From contig NZ_CP121650.1 of NCBI RefSeq assembly GCF_029714405.1, positions 1,741,001-1,805,000 of the forward strand: a stretch of 64,000 bases of DNA, given 5' to 3'. The notes under the pieces were generated by a model. That model ran no database searches, was not told the origin of the DNA, and saw nothing but the letters and a program-made list of their open reading frames with translations. Positions within the stretch are counted from its first letter, which is position 1, and each line of letters begins with the position of its first letter. The translations under genes were made by a program, and so were the position numbers. This DNA is from Bradyrhizobium sp. CB82. Lineage in GTDB: Bacteria > Pseudomonadota > Alphaproteobacteria > Rhizobiales > Xanthobacteraceae. Of this stretch, positions 7,530 to 16,349 are shown piece by piece.

Positions 7530-7940
7530 TTACTGCTTGATCTTGCCGTCCTTGTCGAACTGGGAGACGTAGGCCCAGAGATCGTTGATCTCCTTCTCGT
7601 TCTTGACGCCGGCGAACGCCATCTTGGTGCCCGGGATCTTGGCCTTCGGATCCTTGATGTATTCCTTGAACTGTGCCTCGCCCCAGGTGATGCCGGAATT
7701 CTTGTTGGCGTCCGAATAATTGTAATCCGGTGCGGTGCCGGACTTGCGGCCGTCGAGGCCGTTGAGCTCCGGTCCGACCTTGTTCTTCGCGCCTTCACCG
7801 ATCGCGTGGCAGGCGAGGCACTTGTTGAACGACGTCTTGCCGGCTGCGACGTCCTGCGCCATCGCTTTGGAAGATATGGCGGTGGATGCTGCGGCAGTCA
7901 CGGCGAGGGCAACCAGCGCGCCGAAAGTCAGTTTTGTCAT
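7530..7940 (-). CDS. Cytochrome c class I (c2-like), periplasmic
   Basis: The 136-residue precursor has a signal peptide ending AMA at residue 28 and a mature c-type cytochrome of about 108 residues. Heme attachment is CLACH at residues 41-45, followed by GPELNGLDGRKSG, and the distal ligand region IPGTKMAFAGVKN supplies the axial methionine. It is an electron shuttle of the cytochrome c2/c550 type. The chosen ATG gives the signal peptide; the frame is open further upstream but without one. It is divergent from glcD with a 227-bp promoter region between them. Confidence 0.9.
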   Translation of the reverse strand: MTKLTFGALVALAVTAAASTAISSKAMAQDVAAGKTSFNKCLACHAIGEGAKNKVGPELNGLDGRKSGTAPDYNYSDANKNSGITWGEAQFKEYIKDPKAKIPGTKMAFAGVKNEKEINDLWAYVSQFDKDGKIKQ

Positions 7941-8013
7941 AGGATGCTCTTCGTCTCTTCCCGGGTCAGATTGATGTCGTGGTTTTGGCAGGTCCGGTAC
8001 AGGTGGACAAGCT

Positions 8014-8035
8014 GCGAAACCTTGACAGGTTTCGC
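8014..8035. promoter_or_regulatory. Perfect 8+8 bp inverted repeat upstream of glcD
   Basis: GCGAAACC and GGTTTCGC form a perfect inverted repeat around the hexamer TTGACA, which is itself a consensus -35 box. It lies midway in the 227-bp divergent region between the cytochrome c gene and glcD. It could be a repressor or activator site overlapping a promoter. No clear -10 box follows at 16-18 bp, so promoter function is uncertain. Confidence 0.5.
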
Positions 8036-8167
8036 GATAGCAGACTTGCCCCAGAGAGAACTTGCGCTGCAACAAAGCAATGCGACCTTCGGAGGACCTA
8101 CCCAAGGACAGCAAGACATGATTGATTTGGCGGGACAATTTCCTCCGTTGGACGAAGGTTTTGTAAC

Positions 8168-9661
8168 ATGGCCATCGTGATGCCCGCAGCCAACCAGGCG
8201 GTGCTGGCGCGCCGCAGCGAAATCGTCGCCGCCCTGCGCGCGATCGTTCCCGGCGAAGGCGTGATCGACAGCGCCGCCGAGATGCGGGCCTATGAATCCG
8301 ACGGCCTGACCGCCTACCGGCAGCCGCCGATGGTCGTGGTGTTGCCCGACACCACCGAGCAGGTCTCCCTGATCCTGAAATATTGTGCGGGGCAGGGCAT
8401 CAAGGTGGTGCCGCGCGGCTCCGGCACCTCGCTGTCGGGCGGCGCATTGCCGCTGGAAGACGGCGTGCTGCTGGGCCTCGGCAAGTTCAAGCGCATCCGC
8501 GAGATCGATTTCGACAACCGTGTCGTCGTCACCGAGCCCGGCGTCACCAACCTCGCAATCAGCCAGGCGGTCGCGCATGCCGGATTCTATTACGCGCCCG
8601 ATCCGTCCTCGCAGATCGCCTGCTCGATCGGCGGCAATGTCGCGGAAAATTCCGGCGGCGTGCACTGCCTGAAATACGGCATGACCACCAACAATGTGCT
8701 CGGCTGCGAAATCGTGCTGATGAGCGGCGAGATCCTGCGCATCGGCGGCAAGGCGGCGGAAAACCCCGGCTATGACCTGATGGGCGTGATCACGGGCTCG
8801 GAAGGCCTGCTCGGCGTCATCACCGAGATCACGGTGCGCATCCTGCAAAAGCCGGAGACGGCGCGCGCGCTGATGGTCGGTTTTGCAGAGGTCGAGGCGG
8901 CCGGCGAATGCGTGGCGCGGATCATTGGCGCGGGCATCATCCCCGGCGGCATGGAGATGATGGACAAGCCCGCGATCCACGCCGCGGAAGCCTTCGTCCA
9001 TGCCGGCTATCCGCTCGATGTGGAAGCGCTCCTGATCATCGAGCTCGACGGTCCCGGCGTCGAGGTCGACGAGCTGATCAAGCGCGTCGAGGCCATCGCG
9101 CAAGGTTGCGGCTCGACCACCTGCCAGATCTCGACTTCGGAAGCCGAGCGCAACCTGTTCTGGGCCGGTCGCAAGGCGGCATTCCCTGCCGTCGGGCGCA
9201 TCTCGCCCGACTATCTCTGCATGGACGGCACCATTCCGCGCGGCGCGCTGCCGAAAGCGCTGGCGCGCATCCGCGAGCTGTCAGAGAAATACCAGCTCGG
9301 CTGCGCCAACGTGTTCCACGCTGGCGACGGTAATCTGCACCCGCTGATCCTGTACGATGCCAACAAGCCGGGCGAGATCGAGCGTGCCGAGGCGTTCGGC
9401 GCCGACATCCTGCGCGCCTGCGTCGAGTTCGGCGGCGTGCTCACCGGCGAGCACGGCGTCGGCATCGAGAAGCGCGATCTGATGGGCGACATGTTCAGCG
9501 AGATCGACCTCGACCAGCAGCAGCGCCTGAAATGCGCCTTCGACGCGCAAGGCCTGCTCAACCCCGGAAAGGTGTTCCCGACGTTGCACCGCTGCGCCGA
9601 GCTCGGCCGCATGCATGTGCACGCGGGCAAGCTGGCGTTTCCGGATATCCCACGATTCTGA
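8168..9661 (+). CDS. glcD: Glycolate oxidase FAD subunit GlcD
   Basis: The 497-residue product is the FAD-linked catalytic subunit of glycolate oxidase, which oxidises glycolate to glyoxylate and passes electrons to the membrane chain. The PCMH-type FAD-binding motif VPRGSGTSLSGG is at residues 81-92, with SIGGNVAENSGG and GSEGLLGVITE later. The C-terminal substrate domain shows NVFHAGDGNLHP and GEHGVGIEKR, and ends with LLNPGKVFP. Length is normal for GlcD. glcE and glcF follow on the same strand but only after about 1.1 kb, so co-transcription is uncertain. D-lactate dehydrogenase activity is an alternative for this family. Confidence 0.93.
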   Translation: MAIVMPAANQAVLARRSEIVAALRAIVPGEGVIDSAAEMRAYESDGLTAYRQPPMVVVLPDTTEQVSLILKYCAGQGIKVVPRGSGTSLSGGALPLEDGVLLGLGKFKRIREIDFDNRVVVTEPGVTNLAISQAVAHAGFYYAPDPSSQIACSIGGNVAENSGGVHCLKYGMTTNNVLGCEIVLMSGEILRIGGKAAENPGYDLMGVITGSEGLLGVITEITVRILQKPETARALMVGFAEVEAAGECVARIIGAGIIPGGMEMMDKPAIHAAEAFVHAGYPLDVEALLIIELDGPGVEVDELIKRVEAIAQGCGSTTCQISTSEAERNLFWAGRKAAFPAVGRISPDYLCMDGTIPRGALPKALARIRELSEKYQLGCANVFHAGDGNLHPLILYDANKPGEIERAEAFGADILRACVEFGGVLTGEHGVGIEKRDLMGDMFSEIDLDQQQRLKCAFDAQGLLNPGKVFPTLHRCAELGRMHVHAGKLAFPDIPRF

Positions 9662-10340
9662 GCGACCGCATCGGCGGTCGATCCGCTCTCGCAGACCGCT
9701 TGCGGGAGAGGAGCCTCGCGAACGAGGCGGTTGAAGGATCGTCGTCGCGATTCAATCTCGCTCAACCTGCATTCAAGCAGGCCACCGCACGAACGGGGCC
9801 GATGTCGACGTCCTGACCGATACGGGCAGCCCCTGCAAAAATGCCGGCCGGAAGACCAATCTTGGCTTTATCCCGGACGCCCGCGAAGACGAGGTTGGGG
9901 CTTGATCCCCTGAAATCCGCCGATGAGGATTTTTTTCATTTTGATCGACCCGAATCAATTGCAGCGCAATCAGTTTGCAACCTAACATTTTTCCCCGTAC
10001 ATCGTGTCACCCGGGTGCCACACGCGAAGGAGTCCTCGCCGGAAATGTCGTCCGCAGCTGCGTGCCTTGGTGGGAGTAAGGTATCAGGGGGAGGGTGGGA
10101 TTTGTCCGCGGCTCTAGATTTGATCGCGGTTTACCCGTTGTCACATCAAACGAGGTCGGGGGCGAGAAACGAACAGCCCCAGCTGCGAGCGGATATGTGC
10201 CGGCTGATTTTCGGCACATCCGGAACGGCGGTCCTGGCCCGTCCGTCCCTGCGACACCCCACACGGTCGGGGCCGTTCCTCTGCAGGCCGAACCGGAGAT
10301 TCCGTGGCTCTGCTGAAAGTGAGTGCGCGGGCATATCCTG
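9662..10340. other. Long gap between glcD and glcE, no supported gene
   Basis: No convincing gene was found in this stretch. Open frames on both strands lack family features, ribosome binding sites and sensible composition. A minus-strand frame ending near 9773 contains GIFAGAARIGQDVDIGPVRA, which looks protein-like and may be the decayed tail of a gene. A TTTTTTTCATTTTGATC patch near 9930 is AT-rich compared with the rest. Confidence 0.4.
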
Positions 10341-10595
10341 ATGTCTCTTCAGTTTCACCGTACCGTCGAGACCATGCAAATATGGAGCGCAAGCAGCGAC
10401 GGCTTTTCATTTGTGATCACCCACGGGAGTCCGAGCGGCCCCGGCTTTCGCGGGCAGCCTGGCTATGTGGCGTCATGGCGGCCGCTTTATCGGAGCCGCG
10501 GCGCGATCAAGATCGGCGGGTCGCCGTTCAGGACGTTCGCGGAGGCCGAGGGAGCCTGCAACATCATGCTGAAACATCTGACCGAACCGATGTGA
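10341..10595 (+). CDS. Small hypothetical protein between glcD and glcE
   Basis: An 84-residue frame begins MSLQFHRTVETMQIW and continues with SGFR-like aromatic/glycine-rich sequence (GQPGYVASWRPLYRSRGAIK) ending NIMLKHLTEPM. Composition and absence of low-complexity artefacts suggest a real soluble protein. The family is not recognised. Alternatives are GTG at 10323 and ATG at 10374 (MQIWSASSDG); no strong ribosome binding site decides. Its insertion between glycolate oxidase genes may be accidental. Confidence 0.55.
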   Translation: MSLQFHRTVETMQIWSASSDGFSFVITHGSPSGPGFRGQPGYVASWRPLYRSRGAIKIGGSPFRTFAEAEGACNIMLKHLTEPM

Positions 10596-10791
10596 GGCCT
10601 GCGACACGTTGCGAAGGCCGGGTTGGCTCTCCCACGAGGAAAGCAGGTGACGGCTCGCGGAGCTATCCACGCCTGATCACTTCGTCCGCAAGCGTCCCTT
10701 TTCACAGCCGCGTGTGAGCGCGGTGACGCTGGTCGCGGGGACGTCACGCCGCATTTGATTTTGGAGCCGAATTTCGTTACCCGCTAGAAGC

Positions 10792-12027
10792 GTGGATACG
10801 CTCAAGGTCAGAGACGCCAAAGACGTCGAAGAGGTGGTGCGCGCGGCGATTGCGAGCGAGCAGCCGCTCGAGATCATCGGCCATGGCTCAAAGCGCGGCA
10901 TCGGCCATGTGATGGCGACCAACGCCGTGCTCGACGTCTCAGCGCTCAATGCGATCACTTCCTATGAGCCGAACGAGCTGATCATCACGCTGCAGGCCGG
11001 CGCGCCGCTGGCCGACGTGCTATCGCTGATCGATGCCAAGAACCAGCAATTCGCCTTCGAGCCGATGAACACCGCGACCCTGCTCGGGACGCCCGGGCTC
11101 GGCACCATCGGCGGCATGATCGCAGCTAGCCTCGCTGGGCCGCGCCGCATCAAGGCCGGGGCGGTGCGCGACCATCTGCTTGGCGCGCATGCCGTCTCCG
11201 GCTTCGGCGACAGTTTCAAGACCGGCGGCAAGGTGGTGAAAAACGTCACCGGCTACGACCTTTGCAAGCTGCTCGCCGGTTCCTGGGGCACGCTGTCGGT
11301 CATGACGGAGGTGACGCTGAAGGTCATGCCGAAGCCGGAGAGCGAACGGACGCTGCTGCTGCGGGGGCTGGAGGACGCGGCCGCCAACAAGGCCATGACC
11401 ACGGCGCTCGGTTCGCCCTTCGACGTGTCGGGCGCGGCGCATCTGCCGAAATGCGCTTTCCGGGAGAGAGCCGAAGGGCTCGGCGACATCGCCACCCAAG
11501 GCGAGACACTCACCGTGCTGCGGCTGGAGGGCATCACCGCGTCTGCCGCCCACCGCGCCGTCTCGCTGCGCGAGGCGCTCGCGCCATTCGGAACCGCTGA
11601 TATCGTGGAGGATGCCGCCTCGGCGGCGTTGTGGGCCGCGATCCGGGACGTGCTGCCGTTCGCGGCCGATGGCCCGCTTGGCGCCCGGCCGGTATGGCGG
11701 ATCGTCTGTCCGCCGGCCTCGGGCGGTGCGCTCGGCCGGCAGCTCGCGCGCGAGACCGGCGGCGACGTGGTCTACGACTGGGGTGGCGGGCTGATCTGGG
11801 CGGCCGTACCGCCGAAGGACGATGCGCAAGCCGCCATCGTGCGCCAGCGCGCGGAAGCCGCCGGCGGGCACGCCATGCTGGTCCGGGCGACTGAAGAGGT
11901 GCGGCGCAATGTCGACGTGTTCCATCCGCAAGCTCCTGGTGTCGCCGCCCTCAGCGAGCGGGTTCGCGTCAGCTTCGATCCGAAGACCATCCTCAATCGC
12001 GGGCGGCTGAAGCGGGGCGAGGCATGA
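10792..12027 (+). CDS. glcE: Glycolate oxidase subunit GlcE
   Basis: The 411-residue protein is the second FAD-binding subunit of glycolate oxidase, a shorter relative of GlcD lacking much of the catalytic C-terminal domain. Diagnostic segments are GTPGLGTIGGMIAASLAGPR near residue 96, AVRDHLLGAHAVSGFG, KTGGKVVKNVTGYDLCKLL and GSWGTLSVMTEVTLKV. The start is GTG (MDTLKVRDAKDVEE), consistent with the usual short N-terminus. Its stop overlaps glcF by 4 nt (ATGA), so the two are co-translated. Confidence 0.92.
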   Translation: MDTLKVRDAKDVEEVVRAAIASEQPLEIIGHGSKRGIGHVMATNAVLDVSALNAITSYEPNELIITLQAGAPLADVLSLIDAKNQQFAFEPMNTATLLGTPGLGTIGGMIAASLAGPRRIKAGAVRDHLLGAHAVSGFGDSFKTGGKVVKNVTGYDLCKLLAGSWGTLSVMTEVTLKVMPKPESERTLLLRGLEDAAANKAMTTALGSPFDVSGAAHLPKCAFRERAEGLGDIATQGETLTVLRLEGITASAAHRAVSLREALAPFGTADIVEDAASAALWAAIRDVLPFAADGPLGARPVWRIVCPPASGGALGRQLARETGGDVVYDWGGGLIWAAVPPKDDAQAAIVRQRAEAAGGHAMLVRATEEVRRNVDVFHPQAPGVAALSERVRVSFDPKTILNRGRLKRGEA

Positions 12028-13337
12028 AGACCGAATTTTCGCTCACTCAGCTCGCCGATCCCGATATCGCGGAAGCCGACAAGATCCTGCGCGCCTGCGT
12101 GCATTGTGGCTTCTGCACCGCGACCTGTCCGACCTATGTGCTGCTCGGCGACGAGCTCGATAGCCCGCGCGGCCGCATCTACCTGATCAAGGAGATGCTG
12201 GAGAAGGACCAGGCGCCGACCGCCGAGGTCGTCAAGCATGTCGACCGCTGCCTGTCGTGCCTTGCCTGCATGACCACGTGTCCATCCGGGGTGAACTACA
12301 TGCACCTCGTCGACCAGGCCCGGGTCAGGATCGAAGAGCGTTACGAGCGGCCGCTTGCCGAACGGCTGTTGCGCACCGTGCTGGCGTTCGTCCTGCCCGA
12401 CCCGCAGCGCTTTCGCATCAGCATGTCGCTGGCGCGGTTTGCCCGGCCGTTCGCGGCTTTGCTGCCGACGCCGCGGCCGTCGGCCATTCCTGGCCTCACC
12501 CCGCGGATCAAGGCGATGCTGGCGCTCGCGCCAGGCCGGCTGCCGGCGCCGGGGCCCGCCGCGGGCAGTGTCTTTGCGCCGCTCGGCAGGAGGCGGGGGC
12601 GGGTCGCGCTGCTGCAGGGTTGCGCCCAGCAGGTGCTGGCGCCGCGGATCAACCAGGCCGCCATCAACCTTTTGACCCGCCACGGCATCGAGGTCGTGCT
12701 GGTCCGGGACGAGCAATGCTGCGGCGCGCTGACGCATCACCTCGGCCGTGACGACGACGCGCTCGCGCGGGCGCGGGCAAACGTCGCGGCCTGGCGTCGC
12801 GAGGCGGCAAAGGATGGTCTCGATGCCATCCTGGTGACGACGTCCGGCTGCGGCACGGTCATCAAGGACTACGGCTATCTCCTGCGCGAGGACCGTGACT
12901 TCGCCAGCGATGCGGCCAACGTCTCCGCGCTCGCCAAGGACATCACGGAGTATGTCGCAGGCCTTGCGCTTCAGCCGACGACGCGACACGACGACATCGT
13001 CGTCGCCTATCACTCGGCTTGTTCACTGCAGCACGGGCAGAAAATCACTGCGCTTCCGAAAGAATTGCTTTCCAAGAACGGATTCGTGGTGAAAGATATC
13101 CCCGAGAGCCATTTGTGTTGCGGTTCGGCGGGGACATACAACATTCTCCAGCCCGACCTTGCGGGCAGGTTGCGCGATCGCAAGGTCGCCAACATCGCGA
13201 GCGTCAAGCCGGACATGATTGCCGCAGGCAATATCGGCTGCATGGTGCAGATTGCCAGCGGCACATCAGTGCCGGTCGTGCACACGATTGAGCTTCTCGA
13301 TTGGGCGACGGGCGGCTCGCGGCCGGCATTGAACTAG
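12024..13337 (+). CDS. glcF: Glycolate oxidase iron-sulfur subunit GlcF
   Basis: The 437-residue product carries two ferredoxin-type 4Fe-4S motifs: C25-C28-C31-C35 (CVHCGFCTATCP) and C76-C79-C82-C86 (CLSCLACMTTCP). It then has two CCG-domain motifs, EQCCGALTHH near residue 231 and HLCCGSAGTYN near 368, which in GlcF and HdrB-like proteins bind further metal centres. It passes electrons from GlcD to quinone at the inner membrane. Length is slightly above the E. coli protein. It overlaps glcE and ends this cluster. Confidence 0.93.
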   Translation: MKTEFSLTQLADPDIAEADKILRACVHCGFCTATCPTYVLLGDELDSPRGRIYLIKEMLEKDQAPTAEVVKHVDRCLSCLACMTTCPSGVNYMHLVDQARVRIEERYERPLAERLLRTVLAFVLPDPQRFRISMSLARFARPFAALLPTPRPSAIPGLTPRIKAMLALAPGRLPAPGPAAGSVFAPLGRRRGRVALLQGCAQQVLAPRINQAAINLLTRHGIEVVLVRDEQCCGALTHHLGRDDDALARARANVAAWRREAAKDGLDAILVTTSGCGTVIKDYGYLLREDRDFASDAANVSALAKDITEYVAGLALQPTTRHDDIVVAYHSACSLQHGQKITALPKELLSKNGFVVKDIPESHLCCGSAGTYNILQPDLAGRLRDRKVANIASVKPDMIAAGNIGCMVQIASGTSVPVVHTIELLDWATGGSRPALN

Positions 13338-13426
13338 TCGTATTTAACTAGCCGACTGCACCGTGCCCGGAGGTGGACGACTGAAGGCCCGATCGACCAT
13401 TGTTCGGCGGCAACAGGAGGATCACG

Positions 13427-13789
13427 ATGGCGAAAGCGAAGAAGAAGAAAAGCAAGAAGGCCAAAAAGGCCAAGAAAGCCGTAGCGGCGAAGAAGATCGC
13501 GAAGAAGGCCGGCAAGAAGAGATCGGCGAAGAAATCCGCCAAGAAGGCAGCGAAGAAATCGGCAAGGAAGGCCGCACCAAAGAAGGCAGCCAAGAAGGCT
13601 GCAAAGGCGACCGCAAAGAAATCCGCGAAGAAAGCGGCTCCCAAGAAGAGCGCGAAGAAGGCGGCGCCGGCCCCCAAGCCGCCGGCGGCCGTGGAAGCTC
13701 CCGCTCCAGAGCCCGCACCGGAGGCGAGCTGGGCGACCCCGTCGTCCTCCGGCAACGGCTCGTCGGCTTCGGCCGAAGGGCAGGGCTAG
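13427..13789 (+). CDS. Histone H1-like lysine/alanine-rich DNA-binding protein
   Basis: The 120-residue product begins MAKAKKKKSKKAKKAKKAVA and is made almost entirely of KKA/KKS repeats up to residue ~88, then a Pro/Glu-Ala linker (APAPKPPAAVEAPAPEPAPE) and a Ser/Gly tail. This is the composition of bacterial H1-like proteins (HctA/Hc1, BphH1, AlgP type) that bind DNA non-specifically and affect nucleoid compaction. AGGAGG stands six bases before the ATG. The frame is long and uninterrupted despite low complexity. A rho-independent terminator follows, then a group II intron remnant. Confidence 0.82.
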   Translation: MAKAKKKKSKKAKKAKKAVAAKKIAKKAGKKRSAKKSAKKAAKKSARKAAPKKAAKKAAKATAKKSAKKAAPKKSAKKAAPAPKPPAAVEAPAPEPAPEASWATPSSSGNGSSASAEGQG

Positions 13790-13827
13790 CTCCCGCTTCG
13801 CCCTCCAAACGACGACCAGCAATCCGG

Positions 13828-13858
13828 AAGGCCGCGGCGGCGACGCTGCGGCCTTTTT
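13828..13858 (+). terminator. Rho-independent terminator of the H1-like gene
   Basis: AAGGCCGC pairs with GCGGCCTT around a 12-base loop and is followed by TTT. It lies 38 bp after the H1-like stop codon and only 4 bp before the 5' end of the intron remnant. Confidence 0.72.
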
Positions 13859-13862
13859 GCGT

Positions 13863-14656
13863 GTGCGCCCGGCATGGGCATTGAGTTGGAGGTGGAAGTC
13901 CTCCCGTGAGCTGGTCACAGCGAGCGAAGTGAAGCGCAGAGCGTCGGACCGTGAGGCTGGCGTGAAGGAAGCGTGGAGCGAAGCTGCGGGCCGACGAACA
14001 GGAACCGGGAACGTCTATGTTCGGACGCAGCGCGCGGGCGAGCGGGTGATGGCCTCGCTGCGCAAGCAGTTCGGAAAGCTGAAGCTCCGCGTCAACGAGG
14101 CCAAGAGCAAGGTGAGACGTGCCACGGCATCGAAGTTCCTCGGCTTCTCGTTCTGGGTGGCCGCGGGGCGGACGATCCGGCGGCGCGTCGCACCACAGGC
14201 CATCAAGCGTATGAAGGAGCGCGTGCGAGAGCTGACCCGGCGCAGCGCCGGACGAAGCCTTGCGCAACTCGGCAAACCGCTCGGGGTGTATCTGAAGGGC
14301 TGGAAGGCCTACTTCCAACTTGCGGACACACCACGGGCGTTTGCGGACATCGACGGCTGGGTCCGTCACCGCCTCCGGGCGGTGCAACTCAAGCACTGGA
14401 AGCGCGGTGAGGTCATCTATCGCGAGTTGCTCGCTCGCGGGGTGCCTCCCGAAGCCGCCAGACGGGTTGCCGCCAACAGTCGGCGCTGGTGGCACAACTC
14501 GGCGATGGCGCTCAACATGGCGCTGCCGAACGATCTCTTCAAACGGCTGGGAGTCCCCAAACTTGCCAGCTGACCTCAACCCATCGAACCGCCCGGTGCG
14601 GACCCGCATGCCGGGTGGTGTCGCCGGGGACGCGGAGATAACCTCCGCGCCCCTAT
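13863..14656 (+). mobile_element. Group II intron remnant with internal deletion
   Basis: The left end GTGCGCCCGGCATGGGC and the following GTGGAAGTCCTCC stretch look like the 5' end and domain I of bacterial group II introns. The right end at about 14588-14656 folds as domain V (CCGGTGCGGACCCGCATGCCGG) and domain VI (GGGGACGCGGAG...CTCCGCGCCCC) with a terminal CTAT. Between them only the C-terminal part of the intron-encoded protein survives. At ~0.8 kb it is less than half the size of an intact ORF-bearing intron. Insertion directly after a terminator hairpin is the habit of class IIC introns. Confidence 0.8.
14007..14573 (+). pseudogene. Truncated group II intron reverse transcriptase/maturase (LtrA)
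   Basis: The preserved ~188 residues begin NVYVRTQRAGERVMASLRK, which in intact proteins comes directly after the catalytic YADD box. The continuation covers the end of the reverse transcriptase thumb and the maturase domain (LGFSFWVAAG, RRSAGRSLAQL, GWVRHRLRAVQLKHWKR) down to LFKRLGVPKLAS. The whole N-terminal RT domain with the active site is missing; the join with domain I sequence is near 14005-14010. The open frame reaches upstream to 13857, but that part is intron RNA sequence, not protein. The remnant cannot encode an active RT. Confidence 0.85.
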
Positions 14657-15006
14657 GCCGATCGACAGATTGCATCAAAGCGCCCCCGTCATTGGCTTCA
14701 TTTAGCGCCCCTTGGGCTGTGCGTTGATTCGGGTCGGCGCGCACAGCCTGTGCTGCAGGCCCGTAACAACGCGGGGGCCGCAAGCCCTTTGCAATGCAAA
14801 TAATGTTGTCGAGAAGCAACACATCCTGACAACCTTTCGTGGAATTGCCATAACGCCTAAAAAGTCGGCAGATGCATGTGTTTTTTGCTTCACTGAATGA
14901 GCGCCTCGCTCCAGATTGCGGCGGCTAAGAGTGTTGCAGTCAGGGATCGCATGCCCCGGGGGGCGCCGGGATCGGACTGGCCTTAAGATCGGTGATGGGG
15001 ATTGAA
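14657..15006. promoter_or_regulatory. Leader region of the porin gene
   Basis: About 350 bp without a gene lies between the intron end and the porin start. The interval 14795-14890 is relatively AT-rich and contains a small hairpin, TGTTG/CAACA at about 14802-14820. This is where a promoter and 5' leader would be expected. No recognised riboswitch or operator. Confidence 0.4.
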
Positions 15007-16017
15007 ATGAAAAAAGCGGCTTTGTTGGCAACCGCGCTGGCAATGGTGACGGGTTCGGCTCTGGCGGCGGACATGCCGGTGAAGGCTCTGAAAGCGCCTC
15101 CGCCGCCCGCCTTTGAGCCCTGGGATATCGCCTTCGGCGGCGGCATCATGAGCGACTACATCTTCCGCGGCATCACGCAGTCGAACCACAAGCCGTCGGT
15201 TACGGCCTATTTCGAGCCGCGCTACAACGTCACCAAGGACCTCCAGCTCTATGTGGGCGTGTCCGGTGAGAGCATCTCGTTCCCGAACCGCGCCGCGGCC
15301 GAAATCGACGTCTACGGCGGTATCCGCCCGACCTTCGGCGCCTTCGCCTTCGACATCGGTGTCTGGGGCTACCTGTATCCGGGTGGCAGCTGCTTCTTCG
15401 GCGCGCCCGGAATCGACTTCGCGGGCAACTTCCAGGGCGCCGAGTGCGCCTCGCAGGCCCTGATCAATGCCAACGTGATCAAGAAGGACCTGAGCTTCTT
15501 CGAAGTCTACGGCAAGGCGACCTACACGGTGAACGACAACTGGGCCTTCGGCATCACCGAATACTACACCCCGAGCTACCTGAACTCGGGCGCCTGGGGC
15601 AACTACACCTCGGTCACCGGCAAGTACACCGCGCCCAGCACCATCTTCGGCTCGAGCGGCGTCGGCATGTACGTGTCGGGTGAGTTTGGCCGTCAGTGGC
15701 TCGGTACCTCCGACAGCTTCTACGGTGTGGCCGCGTTCCCGAACGGCATCAAATATGCCGACTACAACACCTGGAACGTCGGCATCGGCTTCACCTACAA
15801 GGTCTTCACGCTGGACCTGCGCTACTCCGACACCAACCTCTCGAAGGGTGACTGCAACGCGTTCACCAGCGACTGGTCGGCCCGCGGCAACATCACCGCC
15901 TCCACCGGTACCTTCGTAACCCCGATCAACCCGTCGGGTGTCGGCTCCAACTGGTGCGGCGCGGCCGGTATCGCCAAGCTGTCGTTCGACCTGACGGCGA
16001 TGACCAACCTGAAGTAA
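15007..16017 (+). CDS. TorF-family putative outer-membrane porin
   Basis: The 336-residue precursor has a signal peptide (MKKAALLATALAMVTGSALA, cleavage before ADMPVK) and a body matching the TorF/Gcw_chp family: GGGIMSDYIFRGITQSNHKPSV near the mature N-terminus, alternating aromatic beta strands, FDIGVWGYLYPGG, YGKATYTVNDNWAFG and TLDLRYSDTNL. It is expected to form a beta-barrel in the outer membrane; the transported solute is unknown. The start at 15007 follows GGGG at a 6-bp spacing; GTG/ATG codons at 14992 and 14995 are alternatives. A strong terminator follows. Confidence 0.88.
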   Translation: MKKAALLATALAMVTGSALAADMPVKALKAPPPPAFEPWDIAFGGGIMSDYIFRGITQSNHKPSVTAYFEPRYNVTKDLQLYVGVSGESISFPNRAAAEIDVYGGIRPTFGAFAFDIGVWGYLYPGGSCFFGAPGIDFAGNFQGAECASQALINANVIKKDLSFFEVYGKATYTVNDNWAFGITEYYTPSYLNSGAWGNYTSVTGKYTAPSTIFGSSGVGMYVSGEFGRQWLGTSDSFYGVAAFPNGIKYADYNTWNVGIGFTYKVFTLDLRYSDTNLSKGDCNAFTSDWSARGNITASTGTFVTPINPSGVGSNWCGAAGIAKLSFDLTAMTNLK

Positions 16018-16038
16018 GCGTCTTTCCCTGGACGACTG

Positions 16039-16073
16039 AAGGGCGGCAGGACAACCTGCCGCCCTTTTGCTTT
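16039..16073 (+). terminator. Rho-independent terminator of the porin gene
   Basis: AAGGGCGGCAGG pairs perfectly with CCTGCCGCCCTT around ACAA, followed by TTTTGCTTTT. It lies 22 bp after the porin stop codon. Confidence 0.9.
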
Positions 16074-16239
16074 TGGGGGTGCGGCCCGGCCGTTAGTCTA
16101 ATTGGTCTTTGGCTGGACGACAGGGCCGCAGGTTCGCTTCACGTCTCCCGCTTGCGGGGTCGGATCGCATCGAAGATACGATCCGGGTGGGACTCTCTCC
16201 ACGTCAGGGGTATCGATTGCGGCAGCACCCTCACCCCAG

Positions 16240-16349
16240 CCCTCTCCCGCAAGCGGGAGAGGGAGCGGACCACCATCGCTGAAGCGGGATCAGTTTTGGT
16301 TGAATCGGTGCGATGCCGAGGATTCACCTCTCCCCGCTGGGGAGAGGTG
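16240..16349. repeat. Two REP-like palindromes downstream of the porin gene
   Basis: CCCTCTCCCGC-AA-GCGGGAGAGGG (16240-16263) and CACCTCTCCCC-GCT-GGGGAGAGGTG (16325-16349) are near-perfect palindromes. They belong to the same CTCTCCCCGC-type family seen at 28060, 45433 and 53087. They occupy the 320-bp gene-free stretch between converging genes; nothing else is evident there. Confidence 0.75.

Noticed and set aside
9841..10341. 166-codon frame between glcD and the small hypothetical gene
   Set aside because: No ribosome binding site, no recognisable pattern, and composition unlike neighbouring coding DNA.
13863..14656. Intact group II intron or retron
   Set aside because: The RT active site is missing, and there is no msr/msd-like region, so neither is supported.
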